64,000 nt of DNA. It comes from Emiliania huxleyi CCMP1516 (lineage: Eukaryota > Haptophyta > Isochrysidales > Noelaerhabdaceae). Both the position numbers and the translations under genes were made by a program. The notes under the pieces were generated by a model. It made no database searches. It was not told the DNA's origin and saw only the letters and a program-made list of their open reading frames with translations. Position 1 is the first letter of the stretch; each line of letters opens with the position of its first letter. Location of the stretch: positions 540,112 to 604,111 of the forward strand of contig NW_005200881.1 in NCBI RefSeq assembly GCF_000372725.1, written 5' to 3'. Of this stretch, positions 53,238 through 62,495 are shown one piece after another.

Positions 53238-55324
53238 CTACATCGTCTCCCGGAACTCCGCGGACATGCTGCGCATGCTGGCGAGCCAGTCCTCGGGCGG
53301 AGCCTCCTCGCCTGCGGTCGGGGAGGGGGGCGAGGGTGATGGCCGGCAGGGCCCCTCGGCGGTGCAATGGACTTGGGCGGGCCGCGCGCGCCCTTCCGAC
53401 GGTGGAGCAAGGCGTACAGCGCGCGCGCGACGATGAACATGCAGCCCACGGCGATGAACAAGTCGAGGTAAAAGTTCCACGGCTCCTCGACGGTGAAGTA
53501 GACCGTCGGGTCGCCTGCCGCCAGAGCAGGGCGCGGCGGGTTGTGTCAGCGGTGCGGCTGGCGGCGAGCGCGGGCGAGGGCGGGGGCGGCGCCGGCTGCG
53601 TGGGCAAAGCAAGGTATCGTCGAGTTGTAGTCGTGCAGCGGCGCCCAGCTCGGATCTGCGTCGCAGCGGGCCCGGACCTCCTCGAGCTCCTCGCCCACCT
53701 CGCCGCGGCAGTCGTGCACCGTGCCGCCCCCGAGCGACTCGCGGGCGATCGCGTCCCAGATCGGTGTGTACGGCTCGGTCGCGTTCGCCGACGTGGCGGC
53801 AGGCGTGTCGAAGCTGGAGGAGGCGCCCAGCGTCCACTCCTCGTGCGGGTGCGCGCCTGGGCGCGGTGCGGAGGGTGAGGGGGCGCCGTCCGCTGCGCCC
53901 ACCCTTGCGATAGCTGGTGGCAGCTCCAGTGATGGCAGTGGTGGCCAGGCTGCCGCAACCGCTCCGGAATGGCCTGCCGGACGCGCGCGTGTAGCGAGCT
54001 GACGGATCTAGGGCGGCGCCGGTGAGGGTGTGCTGGATCTTGTGCCAGTGCGAGTTCGCGCGGCCGTGAGCGACCGTCGGCGCCACCACAGACACGTTCC
54101 ACGCTCGCTCGAGGATGAAGATCTCGCCTGCGGGCAGCGGGCAGCGCGAGAGGTGGAAGGGGGCGGCCTCCCGCGCGGCTCGGCGGGCAACACTCGGGCT
54201 CGCGCCGTTGCGGTACTCGGCGTTGCGGGCCTCTGCCCACTTCCCGTGGTGGTACCTATTGCCGCACGCCCGTGACGCGTCTCGAGAGGCCGGCGCCTCT
54301 CTCCTCCTTCCCAGAGCTGGCAGGGGATGCCGCCGCGAGACGAACGTCTCCACCTCCCAGACGCGGCACGCGGCGCGCAGCCAAGTGCCGCGGCGGTCGA
54401 AATAGTCGCGCCTACGGCGAGGGGGCGGGCCGGCTCCCCGAGGCGAGGAGGCGCCACGTGCGGTCTGTGCTGCGCGTGCTCTTCACCCCGCGTCCGAGAG
54501 CCAGTAGCCTGCGAAGAGGAGAGGGAGGAGGACGCCGAAGAGAGCGAGCTCGAGCGGGTGCCTTTCGGCGCACCTGCCAGAGGGGGGGCAGGACAGGGGT
54601 GGGCCGCCGCTTGCTCACGCGACCGAGCGGGCGTGGCCGGCGGCGAGGCGCAGCGCACCCCTCAAAGCCGCCAGGCCCCTGCGCCGCCTCTGCTGCGGAC
54701 CTCGACCGTGCGCTGGCCGCGGACCTCGCCGCCGCGCTGCCGCCGCCGCCCGTCGACTCGTCGCTGAAGGCGAACGTGCGGGCCAGCAGCATGTCGTCCT
54801 GCGGCGTCGTCTTCTCCCGCAGGAGAGCCCGCAGCCCGCCAAGCACTCCGCGGCCGGCACGCTTCTTGTCGGAGCGCGGCGAGGCGTGGGGCGGCGCGGC
54901 GTGGTCGAGGCAGCGACGTGTCACGGCGCAGAAGGCGGCGGCCTCCGCAGCGGAGCTGAACGTGAACCACTTTGGCCTCTCGCGGTTTGCGAGGTTGACT
55001 CGCAGCCGAGCGCCTTCGACGTGGTTGCAGCTCTCCACTTCGCACAGTGGCACCTGGAAGAGGGCAGGGTGATGAGCCGAGCGTGGTTTGAGAAGGCGCG
55101 CGCGGGGGTGCTCGGACCTTCCGATCTCCGTAGCACAGCGAGTGGATCGAGACGGAGAGCGACACGGCACGCGGTGCCAAGAAGCGCTGGTCGACCCGCA
55201 CTGAGACCGGGCCGTACGGCTTCTGCCGCAGCAGGAGGTCGGAGGAAGAGATGTCCGCATTGTACGTGGACTCGAGGTCGTTTTGCGTGGGGCCGGTCTG
55301 CATGGGATCGGCCGCTGTGTGCAT
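53238..55324 (-). CDS. Multi-exon membrane protein of unknown function (approximate model)
   Basis: Exon 1 (from 55324 or the Met at 55303) reads NDLESTYNADISSSDLLLRQ, VRVDQRFLAPRAVSLSVSI and ends AAG|GTCCGAG near 55117; exon 2 opens after CTTCCAG near 55053 with VPLCEVESCNHVEGARLRVN and RPKWFTFSSAAEAAAFCAVT, a PH-like beta-rich pattern. Further exons in other frames include DYFDRRGTWLRAACRVWEVE, GEIFILERAWNVSVVAPTVA, HGRANSHWHKIQHTLTGAAL, SSFDTPAATSANATEPYTPI, and finally WNFYLDLFIAVGCMFIVARA plus LYALLHRRKGARG, a transmembrane helix with basic stop-transfer. The protein thus seems to have a cytosolic or lumenal domain and a C-terminal anchor. I cannot place all splice sites or name the family. 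Confidence 0.5.
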
Positions 55325-55364
55325 GCAGTGGCTGTCAAGTCGGTGGCCCCCGTCCTCCCTTGTC

Positions 55365-55500
55365 AGGAGGGTAGGACTGGACCTGTTCCGACCCTGATCC
55401 GACCTCTCTCGAACACCGACCTGATCCGACCGTGTTCACTTCGAACACGGTCGGATCAGGGTCGGACCAGAGTCGGAACAGGTCAGAGTCATACCCTCCT
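55365..55500. mobile_element. Fold-back MITE with 6-bp target duplication
   Basis: 136 bp made almost entirely of two inverted arms (AGGAGGGTAGGACTGGACCT start; the reverse complement of the right end starts AGGAGGGTATGACTCTGACC). CTTGTC flanks both sides (55359-55364 and 55501-55506). No coding capacity. It sits 40 bp upstream of the membrane-protein gene start. Confidence 0.8.
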
Positions 55501-55689
55501 CTTGTCGCGAATGGTGACGTTGCTGTCTCTCCCCCTTCTCGACTGTCTGTGCTTGTGCGTCTTGGGTCCGGAGTTGTGCGTTTATGTGAAGGTCACCCTT
55601 CTTTGTGAAATCGAGCGTGGGGGGCCGAGGGGAGAAGCGCTGAGGGGTGACGTCGAGTGAGGATGTCCGTCCTCTGCGTGTCTGGTGTT

Positions 55690-55927
55690 TATGAGCTCCG
55701 AGTAGAGGGGGAGTTCTGCAGTTAGCTAGTGGAAGGAAACCCGGAGCGCGGACTAACCCTCGGGAGACCCGTGTTTACTTTACGCGGCCCTTCCCTGCGA
55801 ACGAACGCGCACCCCCCAGGGCTAGGGCTCTCTTGCCCGCAACCCGATCCCGATCATCTGGCCCGCCGGGTGTGTGCTTCTTAGCTCCCCGGCCCTGGAT
55901 GTTTGAGGCTAATGACTGCACTCCAAG
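55690..55927. repeat. Second locus of repeat R5
   Basis: Matches the 40925-41485 composite: CTCCGAGTAGAGGGGGAG, AACCCTCGG, CCCTTCCCTGCGAACGAACG, GCTCCCCGGCCCTGGATGT and ACTGCACTCCAAG in the same order. Confidence 0.85.
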
Positions 55928-56321
55928 GTAGGTAGGTAGAAAGGTGAAGAACAGCCAGGCTCGGACTGGACACCAACGCGGTATGGGTGGACGCCGGACA
56001 GATGATGACGACACGCACGAGCGACACACACCGAGTGTCACACAGACACAAACAAGCTCACAAACTCCAAGTGCTTCCAAGTGAGAAAAGAAGAAGAAAA
56101 TCGGCCATCCGCACTCCAAGTGCTTGTCCAAGTGCCGGGGTGGTGTGGCTGCGATAAGTGGCCACCCGTTTATTATTGACAACAACCAAGGCGCTCTAAA
56201 CAAGAATTTCACGAAAAAAGAGTCGACATCGTAGTGCTGCGTGGCACCGTGGCGGGCGGGACTCGACGCGCAAGTCGCCCTCGTGGCGCCATGCAGCCGT
56301 CGGCCAACACCTCGCGCGCCT
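55928..56321. other. 3' flank of the repeat-protein gene
   Basis: 56234-56340 looks like eroded remains of more 66-bp repeat units of the neighbouring gene on the minus strand. No separate gene. Confidence 0.4.
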
Positions 56322-57587
56322 TCAACTCCGCACCTCGGGCGCCCTCAAAAGAGCTGCACCGCCGTTGGGAAACTCCTTGCCGTTGGCAAACTCTTTGCGC
56401 ACCAGCCGCTCCGCACCTTGCCCGCCCTCGAAGTACGCAACGGCACCGTCGGCACGCACCACGCGGACCGTCCGCTCCGCACCTCGCTCGCCCTCGAAGA
56501 ACTGCACCTCGCCGTTGGGAAAGTCCGCGCGCACTTTCCGCTCCGCGCCTTGCCCGCCCTCGAAGTACGCAACGGCACCGTCGGCACGCACCGCGCGCAC
56601 GATCCGATCAGCACCTTTCTCGCCCTCGTAGTGCTGCACACTGCCGGTGGCAAACTCCGCGCGCACCATCCGCTCCGCACCGCTCTCGCCCTCGTAGTAC
56701 TGCACCTCCTCGCCATTGGCAAACTCAGCGCGCGACAGCCGCTCCGCACCACTCTCGCCCTCGTAGTGCTCCACCCCGCCGTCGTCGGCTAACTCCATGC
56801 GTACCAGCCGCTCCACACCTCGCTCGCCCTCGTAGTGCTGCACACTGCCGTCGGCATACTCAGCGCGCACCATCCGCTCCGCACCGCTCTCGCCCTCGTA
56901 GTACTGCACCTCCTCGCCATTGGCAAACTCAGCGCGCGACAGCCGCTCCGCACCACTCTCGCCCTCGTAGTGCTCCACCCCGCCGTCGTCGGCTAACTCC
57001 ATGCGTACCAGCCGCTCTGCACCTTGCTCGCCCTCGTAGTACTTCACGTTGCCATTGGCAAACACCGTACGCACCATCCGCTCCGCTCCTCGCTCGCCCT
57101 CGAAGTGCTTCACCTGGCCGCTCTGCAAGAAACGCAGCCGGAGCTGCGCGCCATTCTCGCCGCGCAGCAGCCTCCAGACCTCGGCTCGGCGCTCTGCGCC
57201 CTCCACTTCCGACGTGAGGCGGAGCGCCGGGCTCACCCTCGCAAGCCACGGGAAGTGGTCGGCGCTGGCGCGGCGGTCGGCGGCGTATCTGCGGAGGGTG
57301 TCCTCGCTTAGGGTCGTGTCCATGATCGACGAGCCCAACGATGCGACGAAGCGCTCGACGAGCAGTAGCCGCATCGCCACGGCGAAGAGCGGGTCCTTGA
57401 AGCGCGCCAGGCCGCTGCGCAGGGCGAGAAGGCCGAGGCGCGGCGACGCGAGGCTGAAGGCGGCGCAGTCGGAGAAGTCGTCGACGCCCTCGAGGATGCG
57501 GAGGTGCAGCTCGTGCGGCAGCTCGGCCAGCCAGTCCGTGGGCGGGGCGTCGTCTGCGGTGCGTGCGGCGCGAGGGGAGCGCGACAT
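56322..57587 (-). CDS. F-box-like protein with about 13 MORN-like 22-residue repeats
   Basis: A 421-residue intronless protein. Residues about 19-60 look like an F-box (DWLAELPHELHLRILEGVDD, FSDCAAFSLASPRLGLLAL), which would recruit an SCF ubiquitin ligase. Then a helical region and a solenoid of about 13 units of 22 residues of the form FANGxVxYYEGExGAERLVR, encoded by 66-bp repeats. Units 3-5 and 6-8 are nearly identical (198-bp period; 56656-56814 against 56854-57012), showing recent unequal crossing-over. The repeat resembles MORN motifs (YxGExxGxR) and is common in large algal families. The last units are frame-damaged (KEFPNGGAALLRAP), so the current stop is probably secondary. The Met at 57587 is chosen because it precedes the F-box; the frame extends to 57692. 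Confidence 0.8.
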   Translation of the reverse strand: MSRSPRAARTADDAPPTDWLAELPHELHLRILEGVDDFSDCAAFSLASPRLGLLALRSGLARFKDPLFAVAMRLLLVERFVASLGSSIMDTTLSEDTLRRYAADRRASADHFPWLARVSPALRLTSEVEGAERRAEVWRLLRGENGAQLRLRFLQSGQVKHFEGERGAERMVRTVFANGNVKYYEGEQGAERLVRMELADDGGVEHYEGESGAERLSRAEFANGEEVQYYEGESGAERMVRAEYADGSVQHYEGERGVERLVRMELADDGGVEHYEGESGAERLSRAEFANGEEVQYYEGESGAERMVRAEFATGSVQHYEGEKGADRIVRAVRADGAVAYFEGGQGAERKVRADFPNGEVQFFEGERGAERTVRVVRADGAVAYFEGGQGAERLVRKEFANGKEFPNGGAALLRAPEVRS

Positions 57588-57949
57588 ATACACATACGAG
57601 CACGTGAGGTGTGCTGGACAGCGGGGCGGCGCGTGGAAAGAAGAATTCTGCAATTTTAAACACACATATATATGGGGAGAGGTGCTGGTCACACGGCAGC
57701 GGCGTTCGGGTGAGAAGAACTCTGATGGGCGCGAGGTACTCCCACGCCTCTCGGGGTTTTAGTCTGGCCGAGTCAACCAAAGATGCTGGGGCGAGCCTCG
57801 GCGAGACTGCGTCAGCTGTTCCCACAGCAGGCTGGAAGTACCTCGCCAGCTCTGATGCACAATGGCCAATGCGTGACGGCTCCGCGTCGCTACCGCCTCC
57901 GCCGCCGCCGCCGCCGCCGCCGCCTCCGCCGCCATCGCCATCTCCGCCG
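57588..57949. other. Upstream region, no gene
   Basis: A (CCG)n microsatellite lies at about 57896-57935. Nothing else. Confidence 0.4.
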
Positions 57950-58720
57950 CCAACTTATGGCAGCCCTAGCGGCAGCGCCAGTGCGCGCACATAAGGGGGG
58001 GGGGGGGGTGGTTAGGGGGTGGCTGTCGAGGGCTATGCCCGAGTCTGTTGTTACCAGCGCACATACGACCCTATAGCCAACTTATGGCAGCCCTAGCGGC
58101 AGCGCCAGTGCGCGCACATAAGGGGGGGGGTGGGTTTATTAGGGGATATAGGGGTTAGGGGTTAGGGGTTAGGGGATTAGGGGGTAGGGGGCAGAGGGGT
58201 TGAGTTCAGGGGAGGGGGGGGGGGTGCGTAATACGTATGCGTAATACGTGGTGCGTAAGCCTCTCCGACACCTTGGGCTGTGCGAATGCATAAAACGTAT
58301 GCGTAATGCGTGAGGCGTAACCCCCGATGGACGCCACTTCTCACTCGAATCCGGAATGCGTGAGCGTAGTACGTGGTGCGTTGCCCTCTCCGACACCTTG
58401 GGCGTGCGAATGCATCAAGCGTATGCGTAATGCGTGAGGCGTAACCCCCGATGGACGCCACTTCTCACTCGAATTCGGAATGCGTGTGCGTAGTACGTGG
58501 CGCGCAGGCCCTCTCCGACACCTTGGGCGTGCGAATGCATAGACGTTAGCGTAATGCGTGAGGCGTAACCCCCGTCGGCCGCCACTTCTCACTCGAATCC
58601 GGAATGCGTGTGCGTAGTGCGTGGTGCGTAGGCCCTCTCCGACACCTTGGGCGTGCGAATGCATCAAGCGTATGCGTAATGCGTGAGGCGTAACCCCCGT
58701 CGGCCGCCACTTCCCCGATC
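57950..58720. repeat. Two tandem repeat arrays
   Basis: 57950-58010 and 58077-58133 are copies of a unit starting CCAACTTATGGCAGCCCTAG and ending in a G run. 58240-58720 holds four units of about 125 bp, marked by CTCTCCGACACCTTGGGC at 58261, 58386, 58511 and 58635, each with GCGTAATGCGTGAGGCGTAA. Confidence 0.9.
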
Positions 58721-58954
58721 GGCCGAACAAGGTGGATGCAGAAGACAGATTCGTAATGCGCAAGGCATTTGTAGCTTCCTCAGGCGCCACTTGGCTCGGG
58801 CACGACACCGAAATACGCGACGTCCTGGCGACGTCTGGCCGACGCACTATGGATCGCGGGCGCGTATTTACATAACATGGCCGATCTGTGCATTCTGGGC
58901 GACTACATTCTACATATGCGTAGCAGTACGGCTCACCTGTCACCTCCCAGAAAA

Positions 58955-59052
58955 CAGAAACGGAGGGATGGGGAGGACGCTGGACGGCACGCCGCCACCA
59001 CACAGGGATTTTAAGGAGAGGAGTGTGGTGCTAGCCGTCGCCCACCCTTGGG
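58955..59052. repeat. R1 repeat copy
   Basis: Direct copy of 44298-44410; the core at 58985-59028 (CACGCCGCCACCACACAGGG) is identical to it, and CTAGCCGTCGCCCACCC follows in both. Confidence 0.85.
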
Positions 59053-59223
59053 CGTCTGCCTCTTCCTATGAATCTCTCTCTTCGCAGTCCCTCGCCGATT
59101 CTCGCTGGCGGTCGTCCCATCTTTTGGGGGGCGCACCGCCAGGCGCGTCCCCACTTTTGCCTATCACAGCTGCCAGGGCCAGCAGCCGAGCCCAGGAATT
59201 CGGAGCTTCAGGTTCAGGTTCCT

Positions 59224-59361
59224 GGGTTCGGACTTTTTGCGGGGTATGGTATGGTATTCTCGCGCAACCCACCTCGAGACCATACTACCCCCCCGCCTGC
59301 TGACAGACCCAGCTTCCCCCCCGGGTTTTGCCATACCATACCCCGCAAAAAGTTGGAACCC
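59224..59361. repeat. Fold-back element (30-bp inverted repeat)
   Basis: GGGTTCGGACTTTTTGCGGG at 59224 is repeated inverted at 59361 with two mismatches over 31 bp, including GGGGTATGGTATGG. The 138-bp unit could be a small MITE; no clear target duplication was found. Confidence 0.7.
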
Positions 59362-59433
59362 TGACGCTTTTTTCGACGTGGGCCGAGCCAGCCGAGCATC
59401 AACGTCTGCTCGTACACGAGTCACGAGACACCC

Positions 59434-60342
59434 ATGCTCACCACAGCAATCTTCAGCGCGCGCCCAGCAACGCCCGCGCTCGCCTCGAGCGCACGGCTCG
59501 CTGCTGTCGCCGTCGCCTCGTATTCAGATCTCGCTCACCCACGTCAAACCTCCCGCTCTGCCGCCTCGTGCGGTCGCCGTGCTGCCCTCCTCTCGCTGCT
59601 GCTGCTATCAGCGCCGACGCGCCCGGCGGGCGCGAGCAGCCCGGCGTCGTTTGCTCAGATGGCTCAGGCCGCCTTTGCAGCCTTCGAGCGCGCCGATTAC
59701 CTCGAGAGCGAGCGGCTCTGGCGCGCGGCCACGGAGCAGCACCCAAAGGAGGGCCTGGGGTGGGCCAACCTCGCGGTCGCGCTCATCATCAACGCCTCCG
59801 ACAAGATGACGCTCGGCGTGCTTCCCACCGGCGAGCCGCTGCAGAGGCTCGAGGAGGCGCTCTCCGCGACCGAGCGAGCGGAGGCGCTCGGCGCCGCCGA
59901 CGGCATTCTCCTCAACTCGCGCGGCAACGCGCTAGGTCTGCTGCAGCGGTGGGGGGAGGCGCGTGCCGCGTACGCCGCGGCTACGACGCTCTCGCCGCGC
60001 GACTTTGAGTCGATTCCGCGCTCGAATGAGGCGCTTGCGCTCATGCAGCTCGAGGAGCCCGCGCAGGCTGAGGCGCTGGTGAGGCGGATCATGCGGAGGG
60101 ATCCGAACTTTGTCGACGCGTTCGCCCTGCTGGCGGCAGTGCGCTGGATGCAGGGCGACCCGGGTGGGACGGCCAGAGCCATCGCCCAGCTGTGCGGCGG
60201 CGGCGACGGCAGGATGTGGTGCGCGCGCTACTCGACCGAGCAGGTGGTGCTCGGGCGCTGGACGCCGCGCGCGGTGGAGGCGTACCGCGAGCTGCTCAAG
60301 GAGAAGAGCGTCCAGCTCGAGCTGAAGAATGGACTGATCTGA
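59434..60342 (+). CDS. Thylakoid-lumen TPR-like protein
   Basis: A 302-residue intronless protein. The first 45 residues form a Ser/Ala/Arg transit-type region; CGRRAALLSLLLLSAPTRPA then gives a twin-arginine lumen signal with an Ala-x-Ala cleavage (PAGASS). The rest is tetratricopeptide-like: AQAAFAAFERADYLESERLW, LGWANLAVALIINASD, LLNSRGNALGLLQRWGEARA, AYAAATTLSPRDFESI, NEALALMQLEEPAQAEALVR, NFVDAFALLAAVRWMQGD. This matches a family of chloroplast lumenal TPR proteins in plants and algae, probably scaffolds for photosystem assembly. No secretory signal precedes the transit region, so the ATG could be further upstream. Confidence 0.8.
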   Translation: MLTTAIFSARPATPALASSARLAAVAVASYSDLAHPRQTSRSAASCGRRAALLSLLLLSAPTRPAGASSPASFAQMAQAAFAAFERADYLESERLWRAATEQHPKEGLGWANLAVALIINASDKMTLGVLPTGEPLQRLEEALSATERAEALGAADGILLNSRGNALGLLQRWGEARAAYAAATTLSPRDFESIPRSNEALALMQLEEPAQAEALVRRIMRRDPNFVDAFALLAAVRWMQGDPGGTARAIAQLCGGGDGRMWCARYSTEQVVLGRWTPRAVEAYRELLKEKSVQLELKNGLI

Positions 60343-60768
60343 GGTCTCAGTTGTGAGTGGTGAGCCGACATACTGTACCGCAAAGTGTACCGCAAGCGCG
60401 TGGGCGCGGTGTGTCGGGTGTGGCGCCGTGGGCGGGCCCGCCGTGGCGGCGGGACGCCGGTCGCCGCCACAGCTCGCCACGAGCACGCAGCGACAAAAAG
60501 TTGACTGTCCCGGGGGCGCCCGGCCGGGTGCACCTCGCCCTCGGCGCTCGGGGCGGACAGCACTGTTCAGCACGCGATTTTTTTAACGACGCGAGAGCGC
60601 TGTACACATATGATAACAGAGCTATCATCCGAGGCTCGGCTCACGGCTCTCGGCTGTCGGCAGCTCAGTCCTCTGTGGCGAGATACGAGCGCACGGAGAC
60701 AGCCCACGGCCCGTCACTGGCCCGCGCGGTGCGAGCGCGCCCGAGGGGAGCGCGGGGCGCCTCTCTCC
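60343..60768. other. Convergent spacer, no gene seen
   Basis: Separates the TPR-protein and light-harvesting genes. Only chance frames. Confidence 0.4.
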
Positions 60769-61847
60769 CTAGAAGGCGCCGCGGATCGCGCCGAAGAGCG
60801 AGGCGATGCCGTGGTAGACGGGCGTCGCGAAAAAGATGGGCGACTGGTCGACGACGGCGGTGTGCCAGACGGCCTCCTGCAGCGCGAAGCCGGTGATGGC
60901 AAGCATCGCCACGCGCCCGTGCGTGATCTCGGCCGTGTCGATGTTGGCCTTGACGTTTGCCAGCAGCTCCATCCGCTCCGCCTCGCTCGCAGGCGCCACA
61001 TCCGAGCGCTCCACCTGCGCAAGCAGAGGCAGGGCGGGCTCGGCAACAGAGGCAGAACAAGCGGGCGTGGCGGTGAGGAGGAGGACGCGCGGTGCGGAGG
61101 GGGGGGCGCGCGCCCAGAACTTGGCGATCGCGCCGCGGAGGTCGAGCGGGTCGAAGCCGTAGTCGCCCGGCGAGTAGTTCCACGCCTTGTCCGCACTCTG
61201 CCAGCCCTCAAACTGCTCCTTCACGGTGGCGCTCTCGAGCAGCGCCGCGACGCCAACGGCTGCACGAGGGCGGGCGAGGAGGCGCGTTGCGGCGGCGGGG
61301 GGGCACGCGGCAGGGCCACGCGGGAGGAGGAGCTGCCACCTGCGAGCCAAAAGGCGCCGCCGAACTGGCCGAGGCCTCCGTTCAGGACGGATGGCGCGCG
61401 GCCGTCCGTGAGGTCGAGCATCGACTGGGCGCCGAGGAGATACGCCGCCGGCTCGTGCAGCAGCTCCGACCCCACCCAGCCGGCCACGCCGAGCATCGCC
61501 AGCCGCCCGTGCTTGATCTCCGCCTCGCGGTACGCAAGCAGGTGCGCCTCCGTCTCGGCGAGGTTCAGCGGGTCAAAGCCGACGTCGCCCGGCAGCTTGA
61601 GCGAGTTGAAGACCGAAAGGTCGGCTCCCGGCGCGTCGCCCCACGTGCGCGCCTCCTTGGCCCGCAGGGTCGCGCCGAGCCACTCGAGCGAGGCGTCGAC
61701 GTCCGCAGCATGCGCGTCGATGAGCCGCTTCTTCGAGGCGACCATCTCGTCAAAGGTGGGCGGCTCGGCGGGCATAACGGGCGCGCCGGCACGCATCGCC
61801 ACCGCGGGCGCGTGGAGCGACAGTGGTGAGATGGGAGCGAGAACCAT
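60769..61847 (-). CDS. Fucoxanthin chlorophyll a/c-binding (LHC-superfamily) protein, 3 exons
   Basis: Exons 61847-61340, 61259-61114, 61014-60769; introns 61260-61339 (GT-AG) and 61015-61113 (GC-AG); 299 residues. Helix 1 carries the chlorophyll-binding motif in [20 protein letters not shown] (E-x-x-H/R), helix 3 has [20 protein letters not shown], and the middle helix is restored across intron 1 ([14 protein letters not shown]). [12 protein letters not shown] and [12 protein letters not shown] are the FDPL motifs that precede helices 1 and 3 in LHC proteins. It acts in thylakoid light harvesting, or photoprotection if Lhcx-like. An acidic/helical stretch of about 65 residues precedes helix 1, longer than usual. 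The N-terminus ([13 protein letters not shown]) resembles the transit part of a bipartite leader, but the signal peptide is missing, so a 5' exon is possible. Confidence 0.9.
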
Positions 61848-61856
61848 CGCGCCGAC

Positions 61857-62263
61857 CCCTGGGAGTGCACCAGGTTGGCCTCTGGATTGAGCTCGACCTC
61901 GAGGTCGGCGGAGAATGTGCCCGCGCGCCCGACCTCGCGGACGAGCCGGGCGCTCAGGACTTGGAGTCCCTCAGCGCGCATCTCGACGGCGAGGCTGTAA
62001 TCGTCCAAGTGGAGCGCTGTGCGTGACCCCGCACGAAGGTGGCGAGTGCGCCGGCAGAAGAGGGCGTGAATCGCCCGTGCGTCTACCGGCGGCTGCAGGT
62101 CCATGTAGTTGCTGACCGGATGGTGCACACGCAACAGCGCCAGCCAGACCGTGTCGAGCGCCTGCTTCCAAATCTTGTTCACTCCCGCTATTTGGTGCGC
62201 GTCTTCAGGGGAGCCAAGCTCTGCCACGCGGATGATCATGTCGAGAGAGAGCAGGTATGCCAT
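61857..62263 (-). CDS. F-box-like protein, probably 3'-truncated
   Basis: From the Met at 62263: [40 protein letters not shown] resembles an F-box (L..I...V..L..P.D......V.K.W). It continues with [40 protein letters not shown] and then runs into the 5' region of the light-harvesting gene. No last exon is visible, so it may be truncated or end in an undetected intron. Similar small F-box genes are frequent in algae. Confidence 0.4.
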
Positions 62264-62495
62264 TGAGAGCGGCAGCAGTCGTGAGCGGCAGTCGCGAGCC
62301 GGCGGCCAGTCGTGAGCGGCCAAAATCATCGCGCACTGTTTTTCTTCCAAATTTGCTGGACAGTCAAGGGCCATGGCTGCGCTGGCGTAATGTGCCGACG
62401 AGAATGGCGACACATTGCCGACAAAAACACCTGCTTTGTTTTCAACCAGCACGCTCACCTGCTTTACCGTTAGCTCATGCCTCAAGCCTCAAGCG
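62264..62495. other. Possible orphan ACT-domain exon
   Basis: On the minus strand, about 62425-62475, AAGCAG|GTGAGC leads into VSVLVENKAGVF, which resembles the start of the ACT domain of acetolactate synthase small subunit. No other part of such a gene is near. It could be a copied exon or chance. Confidence 0.25.

Noticed and set aside
58240..58720. Regular direct repeats, CRISPR-like at first sight
   Set aside because: The 125-bp units are similar along their whole length, with no unique spacers, in a eukaryotic genome.
59224..59361. Transcription terminator
   Set aside because: The hairpin is large, isolated from a gene end and lacks a T run; a fold-back element is more likely.
61221..61350. 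Two separate light-harvesting genes overlapping here
   Set aside because: Each frame lacks the other's helices; two introns with matching phases join them into one normal LHC protein.
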